Assembly: GCA_023014485.1 (NCBI GenBank)
Contig: JAJOZX010001079.1
Location: forward strand, 921,001-985,000
Length of the DNA: 64,000 bases
Origin: Bathynomus jamesi
Taxonomy: Eukaryota > Arthropoda > Malacostraca > Isopoda > Cirolanidae
Direction of reading: 5' to 3'
A program made the position numbers and the translations under genes. Below, piece after piece: positions 41,111 through 53,239 of the stretch (within the stretch, counting starts at the first letter, position 1; each line of letters opens with the position of its first letter). The notes under the pieces are model-generated. The model saw only the letters and a program-made list of their open reading frames with translations, ran no database searches and was not told where the DNA came from.

Positions 41111-43120
41111 AAGTAAATTCAATATATGAAAATGGTGTTATATTGCAAACCGATCATTCTATCAGTGTCGAACCCCGAGGAGAATTTTGTGGCGCAAAAG
41201 TCGCGCAAATTCATGACTTCATTATTTGTAGACACATGTACTGATTTAAGTTTTTACTTTTCGCATTGATGGTGAATGTTAAAGTAGGGTAGAAAAACCG
41301 GGGTTTTAATATTAAATTAATAACCAGCTAGCGACAAAGCTATGCCATACATTCAGCCAAATGCAAAATTGCCTACATTATTTTTTCAGAATAGGATTAC
41401 GATTATGATCACTTTAATTTAATAATTTAACGAAATAGTATAGCCTTGTTAATTTTCCAGCTAAATCTGATAAACTTTATAGTTCTTTTTATTTAGATCC
41501 TTCTTAATAATACTATTATTTTGCATTAACTTTCTGATTTGATTTTTAATAAGGTCTGTATAGTACAGTAATTTGTGGAAAAACACGAAAATCAATGAAA
41601 ATTTCGCACTGAGGCAAATGGAAAACAAACCAGTTCTAAATTGTTTGTACCATAATGTTTCGATGATTTAGAAATTATTTAAATGTCTGTTTTGTTTTAA
41701 GATTTTAACGCAAATAATATACATTAAAAACTAACATTTAATTAGCGAAGTTTATTTAAAGGGTTATCTTCAAAGAAATATCAATATATTTGTGCTTATT
41801 TTTTTAGTGTTTTGAATTATTGTACGTATCATGGTTCGTTCATTTTGAAATAAAACTTGAGCATTTCAAAGGCTGTAAACAAACTAAAAATATAATCCGT
41901 ATATCAAAGTCTTTTAAAAAAAAGATACATAATTTCTTTTTTCTAAAATAATCACAAAATGAATGGTTTTAGAATTGTGAATATTATGTGTACAGCTTAG
42001 TTAATATTTATGGTAGGCTTAATTGGGTTTGTTCCTAAAAGTTGCGACAATTCATTTACTTTTTTTAAAGATTTACTTCAGTACATTAATTATATTTTTC
42101 TAACGTCTCTTTTATGTCGAAACAGGAATTTAGTCTTTTTAAAACACTGCTATTAACTATATGACGTTTATTACAAAGAATATCTTAAAGCTAAATACAA
42201 TATGCATTTTCAATACTCTACCAATATTATTGGAACATTTGTGTTTCTGCAAAAGTTATGAAAAGTTAGATTATTAATGCTTATTATTTATTATTATTAA
42301 AAAAAGTGTTTTTTCATCATTGATACAGTTATTTACTCACTTAATCATGATTCACGGCAGCAATGTAACTGGAAAACTATCTCTGCGCACACTATATGTT
42401 ATTTATAAACTATATTTCACTAAAACTTTAAAATATTTAGTTGAGAGAACTTCTGTTGCTTAGCAACGAGATCCCACTATTTTACCTGAGTTGAATCATC
42501 TTGATTGGCAATTATCACTGTCTGAATTTTCATCAAAACAAAACTCGGGCTCAAGTCATAACAGTATAGGGAAGAAATTGGAGGAGTGTGATAGGTATAA
42601 AGGTTACCATTGTCAAAACATTGTTTGTAAAGATGGATACTTCCCTTCGCGAACAGGTAAAGAGTGCAGTTTGAACCACATAAATACATTAGTTTATAAT
42701 TAGACTTTAAACTTAAGTTGGAGGCTGCTGAAACTGTAGTAAAATTAAAATTAAAAGAGTATTTGGAAGCTTGGTTGATTACTATTGCTTGTTTAGTATC
42801 ATCAGATGTTTGGATTTTCAGGCATAAACAAAAACTGATCATTGCTCATTCATTTGCATTGAATCATAGGCGCCCCTTGAGCGATGAGAAGAATGACGTG
42901 ATGTAATGGGCTTTATTATTTTTAATTAAATGCATATTAATCATTTTCTTGTATTTTCGAATTAATTATATTTCTTAGTTAAATAAATAGCGACAAAATA
43001 ATTGTTTCAGAGACAAACATTAAGTCACACTATCCTAATAAGATAATTTGCATTGATAAAGCTCATTACTGCGTTATTACTCATTACTTGAGCCTAAATA
43101 TAAAAATATAATGTCATAAC
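41111..43120. other. no feature assigned
   Basis: Two kilobases of AT-rich DNA. 42570-42690 could read as a Cys-containing peptide (EECDRYKGYHCQN) but without support. Confidence 0.4.
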
Positions 43121-43127
43121 TTTATGG

Positions 43128-43445
43128 CATTGGAACCACGTAGCGTTTTGTGTAAATATCACTTTATTGATGATTTTTCAATAATGAGGCTTTAAATATC
43201 TTAACTACCAAAATTAATGAGGTGCTGCGCCCGGTGACCCAGCTGTAATTTAATCCTGTATTATTTATTACCCCTTTTAAATTCCTCCAATATGACATTG
43301 GAACCACGTAACGTTTTGTGTAAATATCACTTTTTTAATGATTTTTCAGTAATGAAGCTTTAAATATCGTAACTACCCAAATTAATAAGGTGCTGCGCCC
43401 GGTGACCCATCTGTAATTTAATCCTGTATTATTTATTACCCTTTT
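43128..43445. repeat. 168-bp tandem duplication
   Basis: CATTGGAACCACGTAGCGTT at 43128 recurs at 43296; the copies share GGTGCTGCGCCCGGTGACCC and TAATTTAATCCTGTATTATT and differ at roughly 10% of sites, so this is an old event. Confidence 0.9.
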
Positions 43446-43449
43446 TAAA

Positions 43450-44640
43450 TTTGAATATGAGCTATACAAAAAGAAAAGAGCCATTTAACCTTAAGTTAAA
43501 TGTATGATAGTGTCTGTATAGTTTTATTTATGAAGACAGGGCTTATAATGTGTGAAGTAGGAGTGCTGTCGATATGACGAAATATATACGTCATGGTAGT
43601 ATTCCAAAACCTGCTGAGTCGCAAAACCACGTTTAATTACGGTTGCCAGGTGCCCTGTATTTTGTGTTGGAATAACATCTCTTATGAAGCCTATACAGGA
43701 CGCAATGGCAAGTGAACTTCAGATAACTGTAAATTTTAATTACTGTTGGAAAGAAAACTGCCGCACAGTAACAATAGTGACATGTTTTGAAGTGAAGAAG
43801 TGCGGTATTTAAGTGTAGGTTCGCAGTGTGTGGACAAATTGAGTACTAACCAAAGTTTCACGGTCAAACTCAAAGCTGTCCCGTATTTTGTCTAGTATTT
43901 TGTCTAATGTAGGGAAAGTTTACGGGTGTCTGAACCATTTATTGCAATGGGGAAGAAACAGAAACTACTACTGATTTTTTGTACAATTATGTGACATGAA
44001 TTAAAGCGAAAATTTATAAAAAAAAAATTAAATAAATAAATTTGGGGAGAGGTGGCGCTTAACAGGTTTCGGAATATCATGGTCGGTATGCAAAGATGCT
44101 CGGGGTGTTACTGGAACATTTCCTTCCATTACTGTTCCACTTCATTGTTAACATATTTCAGGATAACGTATCTCAGGAGCACTCGTAAGAATTAAAAAAA
44201 AGGCCTAAGGATGAATATGAATTGTAAATATTTGGGTTCAGAAATGAAGATGCCACGAAATGAATAACTTAGACAGAATATCCAAAGTCCAAATAAACTG
44301 ATTATGGTTCTTTTATTGTTAACAAACGCTTTGATGACCATGGTAAATGGTGCTGTGCAATCCACATCATATCTGTTCAATTTTCAAGTCTGTAGTATAT
44401 GTGAAGTCGGTTAAAAATATGGAATTTCATGACGACATTATGAAGTGACTACATCGGTTACCAAAGTCTGGATGCATTGACCATACTGTCCATACCTATA
44501 CTTTACCATTCAGTGCATCAAGATTTCCGTAAAGAACTGTACCTTAGAAAAAATTAGCTGAACACATGATATGAAGAATAGGTTACAGCATAAAACAGCA
44601 AATAAGTCTGAGTGAGTGTTATTATATAATTATATATATA
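43450..44640. other. no feature assigned
   Basis: AT-rich with short A runs. No gene or named repeat recognised. Confidence 0.4.
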
Positions 44641-44644
44641 TTAT

Positions 44645-44798
44645 ATATATGGTAAATATTAAGTTTCGTGGAAACCATTTTTTGACAAATTCGAAATATG
44701 TTAAAGATCCTGATTGGTCGAAGTTGGTCACGTGGGAAATAACTAATCTAAAACGACCACTTAACCTAGTGCACTCTGGTCTCCGCAAAACTTAATAT
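44645..44798. repeat. short MITE-like repeat, copy 1
   Basis: Begins TTAAGTTTCGTGGAAACCA and ends TGGTCTCCGCAAAACTTAA, an imperfect terminal repeat. TTGACAAATTCGAAAT and CACGTGGGAAATAACTAA recur in copy 2 (46100-46255). Confidence 0.6.
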
Positions 44799-44810
44799 AA
44801 GCTATATATA

Positions 44811-46095
44811 CAGTGCCATGCCAAAATAAAAAGAACACACTAGTTTGTAAATAACCTTTTGCAACAAATCACTAGGCATTACAGACACGTTGATAGTATA
44901 GCATTAATACGAGGGTCGGTATGAAAGTAATGCCTCTTATCTTTCGGTTCGTAAAGAAGAGGCATTACTTTCGTACTTTCGCTCGTACTTGGTGGAATGG
45001 CCTTTAACATGATGCAGTGCTTTAACTCTAGATGTCATTGAATCAATTAGTCTGGATACGAGACAGATTCAAGTCCTGCCATCTTTGGAATACCTTTTCT
45101 TTCATTTCATCCACATTACTTGTCCAGGGTTGTCGTTTCCATATCACGATCCATCTCTTCCCAGACATGTTCGATGACATTCATATCGAGCCTCCGCGGT
45201 ACCCATGGAAGTTGCTGTAACCCATTTTTTCTCTTCCAAGCAGTAGTGGTTTTTCAGATGGCATGTTGCCCTATCCTCCTGCTGCAGATGTATTTCGAAT
45301 TGCAGTTATTGATTTGGTATAGTGGTAATAGGGCCTTCTTTGAGATATCGAGTTCAGCCTTCCATTTATGAAAACGAGGTAACTTTTACCAGCATACCAG
45401 GTAGCACCCCAGACCACTACACTTCCTCCTCTATACTTTACTATTGGCTGTATGTGAGCTATTCTAAACGCGTTTGCAGCTTGTCTCCGAATCATATGCG
45501 TCTACCAGAGAAGAACTGCTGAAAACGAGACTAATATGTGAAAACTACAGATCTCCAAAACTCAGGTGGATGGAAAATCATCTGCGCTGTTCCGTGTTTC
45601 CTCCCACTTCCTGCACATTGTCCGAGACACTGACGTGGATTGCTTTTCACAACCCGAACAAGTGCTCTTTCCGATCGATTTGTCAATGAGGATGACCTCC
45701 TAAGTCGATGTTTTGCAGCCTTTACACTAGTGGTGCACCGATTAATCGGTATCGGCACCTTTCATGCCGATTAATCGGAAATGCAAGGTATTTTCTTAAT
45801 ATCGGCATGCCAGGTGCCGATACCGATTAATCGGTGCACCACTACTTTACACCTGCCTCTTCGTATTCTCTAATGATAGAGCAGAGTCAGGAGAAATGTC
45901 CACATTACTGGAAATTTGTCTTTGACCTCGGCCATATTCGTAACATTGTCCAACCACACGGCCATGGGTAAAAGGTGAGATATCACGTGTTTCTTGGCTA
46001 CGAGGCATTATCCAAGCTGTGAAAATAAGAGAAAAACCTTTAGAAACAAAATTGTACAATATTCAAGCAATAACACCTTACTGATACATTCGCAA
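44811..46095 (-). pseudogene. Tc1-like transposon with broken transposase
   Basis: Left terminal CAGTGCCATGCCAAAATAAA at 44811. Minus-strand pieces: MPRSQETRDISPFTHGRVVG (46008 down, N-terminal HTH), HRLRRSSSLTNRSERALVRV (below 45720), MIRRQAANAFRIAHIQPIVK and YRGGSVVVWGATW (45495-45390), then GRLNSISQRRPYYHY. The reading frame is split by a hAT MITE (45728-45844) and several indels. A small hairpin resembling mariner ends lies at 44940-44995. The right terminus is missing. Confidence 0.85.
45728..45844. mobile_element. hAT MITE, 117 bp, same termini as the 2541 element
   Basis: TAGTGGTGCACCGATTAATC at the left, the complement at the right; terminal repeats of about 33 bp and inner GCCGATTAATCGG copies make it nearly all palindrome. 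Perfect 8-bp duplication CTTTACAC (45720-45727, 45845-45852). It interrupts the Tc1 transposase. Confidence 0.95.
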
Positions 46096-46099
46096 GCCC

Positions 46100-46255
46100 A
46101 TATATACAAGTTTCGCAGACACTAGTTTTTTGACAAATTCGAAATTTGTTACAAAGATCCCGATTGGCCGAAATTAATCACGTGGGAAATAACTAACGAA
46201 TCTCAAATGACTGACCGCCCAACCTAGTGTATTCAGGTCTTCGCGAAGAACTTAC
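46100..46255. repeat. short MITE-like repeat, copy 2
   Basis: Same family as 44645-44798, about 75-80% alike by eye, direct orientation, on the other side of the Tc1 element. Confidence 0.55.
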
Positions 46256-46260
46256 TATTA

Positions 46261-46950
46261 TCCCCATTATAATAATAGCCAAGTTTTGTTTGTTTGTTTA
46301 TATGTTTGTCTGTTTGTTGCAGAATTGTGTCACGCTCTGAAGGAATTAGATAGGAATAATTAGAAGCTATGAATTATTGTATTACTGGCGGCAATGTGAA
46401 GCTCAAGATTTTCATGACTGTGTTCTTTTCTGTAGTTTAGCAATGGGGGAAGGGTGAGGGTGGGGGAAGGGGGGGTGGGAGGAAGGGTGGGGTGGGGGGA
46501 AGGGTTGGGGTGGGCGGAAGGGTGAGGCAGGGGGGAAGGGTGGTGGTGGGGGTAATGGGGGATGGGTGTGGTAATGGGGAGGGTTGGGGGTAATGGGGGA
46601 GTGGGTTAGCCCCCAAGTTGTATGAATGGTGAGGAGGAGGTTTTGGGAGATACCAGATTCATAAATGTTGACACAATGTGAAGCTCAAAATTTTCACGGC
46701 TGGGTTCTTTTTTTGTAGTTTAGCCTGTCTAACCGTCAGCGAAGCGACGGGAATAATAATAAATATATTTTATAATGATCCTATCCTTTTTTATACTAAC
46801 AGTGTTCAAGGTATCATTCCTGACTTAATAAGCTTGCTCTTCTCCTACGTTGTCGTTCTCTTGCCAATCGTCTTCTTATTTCTGCAGCAGTCTCCATTTT
46901 CGTGGTTCATATATATTTTGCCGTCATTCTTGACGGCACGGGTACACTAG
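46261..46950 (+). mobile_element. non-autonomous Helitron, 690 bp
   Basis: Starts TCCCCATTATAATAATAGCC after an A and ends CTAG before a T. A perfect 7-bp stem hairpin (GCCGTCATTCTTGACGGC, 46920-46937) stands 13 nt before the end: the Helitron 3' signature. No Rep/helicase. It contains a G-rich block and a duplicated 'AATGTGAAGCTCAA' phrase (46394 and 46675). Confidence 0.8.
46440..46600 (+). repeat. G-rich low-complexity tract
   Basis: Irregular GGGGGAAGGGTGAGGGTGGG-like runs inside the Helitron, rich in G3-G7 runs and so able in principle to form G-quadruplexes. Confidence 0.9.
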
Positions 46951-46959
46951 TATATATAT

Positions 46960-47330
46960 ATATATTATAGGTAATAGGCTCCTGCTGGCCCCTCAATTTG
47001 CTTTAAAACAGATCCTGTAGACTGCTACATAAGTTATCTCGAAGATACTTCGCAATGTTCCGAGTCTCCCTGAGGTAACAAAACGCGCTCAGTACAGTCT
47101 AATGCGAAGAATTAAAAAACTCAGACAGTTCAATTGTCCAAACTATTCATTAGTCTTGCTTTACGTCTTCTAGACTGTGAACCTCTTGGTATGAAAGTGT
47201 ATGTCTATAGCTCCATTTAACTCCTCCATTAACCATCCCATTACACACTTTTTATTTTTATGAAACTGTTATTACTATTTTTTATTATTTTTCGTCTTAC
47301 GTGTATCATTATTTCTTTATTACCTCGGTC
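46960..47330. other. no feature assigned
   Basis: Nothing recognised between the Helitron and the LINE tails. Confidence 0.4.
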
Positions 47331-47392
47331 CTTTTTTATTTTGTCTTTAAAGTTAGTGTTTAATTAGTTGTATCGTTGATTACCTTCATGGA

Positions 47393-47428
<36 letters not shown>

Positions 47429-47725
47429 ATCTGTCTCCTGCCAATAAACAGCATTATTGTCATTATTATTATTATTATTATCATCATATATCATTATTTT
47501 TTAGTCTTAGCAGTGGGTAGGGTTTTTTTTATTGTCGTTGTTTCAGTGCTTGTCTTATTTTTTAGCTTCTTCAGTCATAATTTTTAGTTGGTTTGTTTTT
47601 AAATGTATTATTATTGGTGTTTGATTTATCTTACCGCTTATTACCTTCGAGAATATTGTACTATGTTATGGTATTTATATCCCACCAATAAAGTTTATCA
47701 TCATTATTATTATTATCATAATTTT
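47331..47725 (+). repeat. two LINE 3' tails in tandem
   Basis: Both end with a CCAATAAA phrase and an ATT/ATC microsatellite (CCTGCCAATAAACAGC at 47437; CCCACCAATAAAGTTTATC at 47678). A 25-base T run is at 47399-47423. They look like 3' untranslated ends of two related non-LTR elements. Confidence 0.55.
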
Positions 47726-48169
47726 AGTCATCGACGCATAGTTTAAGTGGAAGTATGAAGAGTTGGACATCTTTTCACACGAAACACCTTTACGCCCATT
47801 TCAGGGTACGAGCAGTTCGCAGCAGCATTGCCAACAAAACGGGGGATCAAAGTACTGAAGAAGGTTTCCTGTATATTATTAATAATTATTTTTAGGAGTG
47901 TCGCGGATATGCAGATCCGCAGAAATTGCCATTGGCATCCGTATCCGTACTTTTGAATGCAGATGTCTGCGGATGTGAAAAAAGTATAAATGATATTTTT
48001 TAGAAACGCATAAACATTTATATTGGATTCATACGTTTATATACCATTTTAATGAGTGTTAGCCACATTTTGCAGTGGGACGGAGAGGTTTTGCCCCTCT
48101 TTCACGTTGTACAGTATTGTGCAAATTAATTGCACCATTCGTAAGGTGTAATTAATTTTCACAGTACTG

Positions 48170-50450
48170 TAGTTTCTGGAGGTTGCGCTCGACCACTGAT
48201 ATCCTGACGTCCATCTGCGAAGCCTTCGCCTCCAAAAGCAGCATTCTGTTTGCGTCTTTTTCGGGCAAGAAAAAAGTCTATGGTACTGCTTGGAAAGGTT
48301 CTCGGACAATTTGCCGCGGGACAAATTTCCGCTGGTTTTATTTCCAAGCGACAATTTTGCGCCGGTTATATTTCCGCCGGACAAATTTCCACCACACATT
48401 TCCACAAAGATATTTTTCCACACATATTTCTGCGGACATTTTTCTGCGTTTTATATATACTTTGAAAACAATCCTATTGATTTTACAATCATTTATTTCT
48501 GTAATACAGTATATGTACTTAAAATAGACAACTTAAAATACAACTACTAAAACACTTAAATATAGACTAAAATTATTTCACTTTGGTGTAGTTAAAATAT
48601 ATATATACCACTTTGATGTAGTATTCAAAATAGGGGTATATGCAACCTATAAACATAACCTAACAGCGATATTGTCCACTGAACCTGACGCGGGACAAAT
48701 TTCAGCTACGCAGTTAAATTTTCACGGAAGCACAATGTCTGGCGGAAATTTGTCCCGGTGGATAAATGTCAAGCGGCAAAAGGTACGGCGGTATAGTTTT
48801 CAGCGGAAAAATTGTTCGCGGCAAATTGTCCGTGCACGGCTTGGAAGACGACATTTTACAGCAGTTTTATGCCTTTGGGCTTCGTGGGCGCTTGCCCTTC
48901 TTTATTCGAGCGTTTTTGTTGAACCGTTTGTTCCGGTGGAGTCCGCCATTTCCGCTCGCGTTCACCAGGTAGAAGGATTTCCGCAAGGAAGTGTCCATCG
49001 TGTCACTTTGCTATTGCAATTAACGACATTGTGTGGGTGCTTCCACCTATAATTTCGAGCACGCTATGTGTGAACGATTTATTGATCTCCTTTTCCGGGA
49101 CCGGAATGTCGGTGGTTGAACGTCGCCCGCAGATCGCTCTGGATCGGGTGTCCTCGGCGAGTGGGTTTGCATGGCTTCTGTTTTCCGACTTTGAAAAAGG
49201 TAGTCATGCACTTCTGCTGAATCTGAGGTGTTCACCGAGACCTCTTCCTGTCTGGTCACCGGACTCCATGCGTTGACGTGACACGATTCTCGGGCTGGTA
49301 TTTGATAGAAGGCTGACCTGGCTTCATCGCCAGTCTCTTAAGGATTTGTGCCTCCGAGCGCTGGACCTGCTACAAGCTTTGTCTCGCATCTTTTGGGGTG
49401 CTAATCGTACCATTCTTCTCCGCTTGTATCAAGCACTTGTTCGGGCGAAGCTTGATTATGGGTGCGAGATCTGTTCCTCGGCAACACCTGCTCGGCTTCG
49501 GATTCTGGGTGCGGTCCACCACGCCGGTATCAGCTTGGCAACAGGGTCGCTTAGGTCCTCTCCTATTCTGAGCCTTCTGATTGAAGCCTGGGAGGCTCCT
49601 CTGAATTTGCATCGCCATCCTGTACTCGTGCTTTAGGGGGAAGACCCGTTTCCTTTTACGACCGTCACCGCGTCTTACCCGGCCTTTTGGTCACCGGGTC
49701 CACTGTTTGATTGGCGAGTATGAGCTTCCCCGTGAGCCGGTTGCACCTATGGCATTGGTCTCCCCATCTTGGAGCATTTTTTCCTCCAAGCGGACTCTGT
49801 GCCGATTTATATTGAAGGTTCCAAGTACAATGCTGGCGTCGGATTTGCAGCTGTCTATACTACTTTTACCTGCACTGGTAGCTCGGCTACCATTTCACCC
49901 ATTTTTACTATGGAGCTTTCCGCCATTTTAGTGGCTCTTCGAGTACTTTTTACCCTTCTCAACTCTCTCTTTGTATTTTTAGCGACTCCAGAAGCGTGCT
50001 GCAAGTGCTGGTGTCTTTCAATCCTATCCACCTCGTAGTTTTACAGGGTATATATTAAAATTACCTTTTGTAATTGATCATCGTCGGGGACGAGTTTCTT
50101 TTTGTTGGATAGCTGCCCATGTTGCCGTTAGGGAGTATTAAGGGTGTGGGCCAGTCTGCTAGGGCCGCTGCCTTCCGTCCCTCTGCAGCTGCCCGTCCAC
50201 TCATTGCTGGAACTTTCTTCCAGAGATTCGGGTTATAGTCCGCGTTGTCTGGCAGCGTCGTTGGGATGCCTTAGTTGGCCCGAACAAGACTCGTCAGCTT
50301 GCGGCTGTAATCTGTCCTTGGAAGTATCCCCTTATGTCCCAATAGTGGGAAACTTTCCTCGCCCACTTTCAGATAGACCACACCTGCCTTATTCAGGCCG
50401 ATATAGAACCTGTTCTCACCTGGTTGATTTAATGTAAAATGCAATTTACG
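48170..50450 (+). pseudogene. I-clade non-LTR retrotransposon, 5'-truncated, split by MULE-like element
   Basis: 48183-48290 reads SICEAFASKSSILFASF, then GKKKVYGTAW (RT motif 'FDLEKAYDTTW'). After the insertion (48296-48838) RT resumes with LRGRLPFFIRAFL, EGFPQGSVHRVTLLLQL and CVNDLLISFSG (VDDLLI expected). 49346-49636: YQALVRAKLDYGCEICSSAT, PARLRILGAVHHAGISLATG. 49800-49960: IYIEGSKYNAGVGFAAVY and ELSAILVALR are an RNase H domain, which jockey-like LINEs lack but I-clade ones have. Frames break often, so it is dead. Confidence 0.85.
48296..48838. mobile_element. MULE-like element with long repeated TIRs (I), 543 bp
   Basis: Long terminal repeats: CGGACAATTTGCCGCGGGAC at 48303 and its complement ending at 48832, each running about 140 bp and built from degenerate GGACAAATTTCCGC-type subunits. 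Perfect 8-bp duplication GCTTGGAA (48288-48295, 48839-48846) inside the LINE RT. No coding capacity. TIR length and 8-bp duplication fit Mutator-like elements. Confidence 0.8.
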
Positions 50451-50570
50451 GAAGAGGTAATATGAAATTTAGATTATAGTGCCTACAAAAGTGAAGAAAG
50501 TACTTAGGGTTTTAAAAGAAGTTGGACAAAGGATAACGTGCAATTAACTAGGGGCAAGCTTATTTGTAGG

Positions 50571-50700
50571 CTGGGGCTACGTCGTGGCCAATGGACATCG
50601 TAACATTTCTTCCCGTCGAAGTTAAGTTAACCTACATTGGGTCCGATGTAGTTGGATGGCGGGTTTATTCCCACTCGACGCCATTTCCATTTCATTCCGC
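50571..50700 (+). mobile_element. 5S rRNA-derived SINE, second copy
   Basis: GGCTACGTCGTGGCC, then CCCGTCGAAGTTAAGTTAAC and GGTCCGATGTAGTTGGATGG follow the 5S rRNA gene in order. Related to 20382-20579. Confidence 0.6.
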
Positions 50701-50744
50701 ATCCAAGAGTGAGAAAGCCGAGTAAGAGAATTTCAAACGAGGCA

Positions 50745-50890
50745 TTTTCAAATCGGGTTTATTCCCAATTCATGCCATTCTCATTCTCATACACGACTTT
50801 CCCAGTTTGGTCAGGGTTAGGTTAAGATTGGTTAGGTTAGGTTAAATTAGGTTAGGAAATATTAGTCATTGCCAATCGTCATCGTGAAAA
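50745..50890. repeat. dispersed repeat, partner of 22660-22850
   Basis: TCATGCCATTCTCATTCTCA, then GTTAGGTTAAGATTGGTTAG and GGAAATATTAGTCATTG resemble the complement of 22660-22850. It follows the 5S-derived SINE directly and may be its body. Confidence 0.45.
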
Positions 50891-50894
50891 GTAG

Positions 50895-52685
50895 ATTAAC
50901 TGATGGAAAACGAATGTATTTGATAACTCTCCTAATTTGGATTCTGTTCTAACCATAAGTATCACTACTACAGGTAGTAGTAATAGTAGTAGTAGTAGAG
51001 TAAAAACCAAAAATAATAATGGAAATTAAGTATCGAATGACGATGTTAAGTGGAGCTACAAACAAACCCTTTTCATAGCATGAAGTTTACCCAGCAAACA
51101 AAGGTACAGTTTTGGAAAAAAAGTTCGAGATAAAATTTCAAAAACGCATAAAAAAATTATTAATCAATAACGATTAAGGTTTTTTTTTTTTGTTTTTTTA
51201 CATACCGGTATTGGCAAAAAAAAATCCAAAGAATATTACATTATCAATTAGTAATTATGCCGTTTAATAAGTAATTGTTTCAATGTTTATAGTTTAAAAA
51301 ACATATGACAGAACTGATGGCTGAGAAAAGTCTTCATTCGATAAGTTATCCGTACCTGAAAAAAAAAAAAAAATTTGTCCCCAACTCTTTTGAGAATCTT
51401 AATTTCAGCTACTGAAGTCCAAATATTAAGAAAATTTAAATGGCGAATTTTCCACAAATTTGCAGTTTCTGCTTCCCTGGTTACTCGATCGATTGCTGAT
51501 GGGAGAGTATTCTTGGCACCTGTTCCCTTAACAAATTTCCAATTTTTTTTTTTTTATCATTACTTAATTTCGCGTCACAGCCTTTTAAGGTTCAAATAGA
51601 ATCTTCATCATGTTTACACACAGTTACGGCTACTTTATACTACTATATATTTATTATGCTAAAAAAAATGGTCATGTTTTGTGTTACTAAGAAAACACAA
51701 ATCATTCCATTTAGGAATATTTTTAGTATAGCAGTTATAAGATTTCAAAGGGTTTCCTGATTCTCTTAGTATGGATACTACAGCAGGCAGGTCGCGATAT
51801 TTCTAAATTCCTGTTTGATGTTCCGTCCTTCGTGTTCTACTGTATATGCTGTTTTATCATCATTGGACCAGTCAATACGCTCATTCTTACCTATATTATT
51901 TTGTTAGTTAAAGTGTTGGTAAAGTTAGTTACTTGGTACCAAAGATTTATTATGAGTGGAAAATAGAAAAGCACGCAAAATATGAACTAACAGTTTGTCT
52001 TCTTAAGTTATTTATTACTAAAGAAACAATGAACTAACCATCTAATGATACTGATCATGTTACGAACATTAGTTATATCTAATAATTCTATATCACATAC
52101 TCAATTTGGTAGTCACACACATGCTACCTAGTTCTCTAAAAAAAAAAAAAAAATTCAATTTCACATCGGCACCAAAATTCCCCATTACTAAAGAGAGAAT
52201 ATTTTGGTTTATCTGATAACAACTTAGCAGTCTACAAAAGATCGATGTATTATCTGGGTTAGTCATTATCGTATCGTAAAAAAGTTTACAATTAAAATGT
52301 ATTCGTTTATGTCACTTTATAGGAACTGCAATTCCTGTCAACTTTTCATTATCGCTTGATAAAGTTAATATATATGTATAGTAAATTTTTTAAAAAAAAA
52401 CAATTCCACTCAAGAGCCTACTATATAATTAGATTGTTACATACTGTAAGTCTGCTGCTGAGGATGTTATGGTATACAAAGTAATCCTGAATCTAGAAAG
52501 AAAATTTAATTCCAGCTCCGGTAACAAGCGTTCTTTCACTTATCAAATGCTTTGATAAAATTTGTGTATGACGTCATACTTCGAGTTGTTTTTTCAGAGC
52601 ATCAGTGTTATAATCAAATCAATTGTGATTGACATTGATCTGCTACTATTCTTGAACCCATGCCCGTTATCATTGAATTTCTTTT
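50895..52685. other. no feature assigned
   Basis: AT-rich DNA with A/T runs at 51180, 51360, 51543 and 52138, and a TAG microsatellite at 50975-50998. No gene recognised. Confidence 0.45.
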
Positions 52686-52689
52686 TCTA

Positions 52690-53150
52690 AATACCTGTAA
52701 GTTTTACTCTTGGGGCTTTGTTCAATATTTTGGTCAGGTGTGATGATGAAGAAGATCTGTAGTTCTTTGCTTGTGACCTATCTCCACCGTTGAAAATTGG
52801 AACAGTGCTCGCCCTTTTCAATATGTCTGGCATTTCTCATATGCCCAGTGATGTTCATAAGTATAGAAGTTTTGCCATTTCATCATAAACAAGACTTAAT
52901 CAGGGTGGCATTCCACTTATCTGGACCTCCTGCTGAGCGCGAATTTGTTCTATCGCCTATACATGTCCCCAGTGTAAACTCAAAATCTATAGTGTTTCCT
53001 CCCTTTTTGTTTCTCTAAAGACTTAGTGACAGTCATATGTGATTATCTGTTTTGGAAACCCAAAAAACCTGTTCCGTAATGGGCACATAAGATTTCTGAG
53101 GGCTCCTTTGGCTTGTCAATCATTTTACCATTTTCATTTTTGAGACTTGT
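52690..53150 (-). pseudogene. LINE RT fragment, sister of the one at 1-2062
   Basis: The minus strand around 52800-52740 reads TVPIFNGGDRSQAKNY, matching the 'KGGDISQAKNYRPVSL' part that in the first LINE lies near 700-780. Heavily decayed. Confidence 0.6.
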
Positions 53151-53159
53151 GGTTCTTTG

Positions 53160-53235
53160 GTTCATTTTTACCTCCGCCCGCATGAGAAGTGTGACGGAGG
53201 TATTTGGCCGTGTGTGTGTGTGTGTGTGTGTGTTT
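53160..53235. repeat. LINE-linked (GT)n block
   Basis: GTGTGACGGAGGTATTTGGC followed by (GT)n at 53207-53233, a phrase common in invertebrate LINE-derived repeats. Confidence 0.5.
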
Positions 53236-53239
53236 TACC

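Noticed and set aside
42570..42700. Cys-containing peptide that looks slightly EGF-like
   Set aside because: Too few cysteines in the right spacing, no splice context and AT-rich surroundings.
48049..48550. Overlapping open frames as a novel gene
   Set aside because: They arise from the repeated TIR units of the MULE-like element and the I-clade RT.
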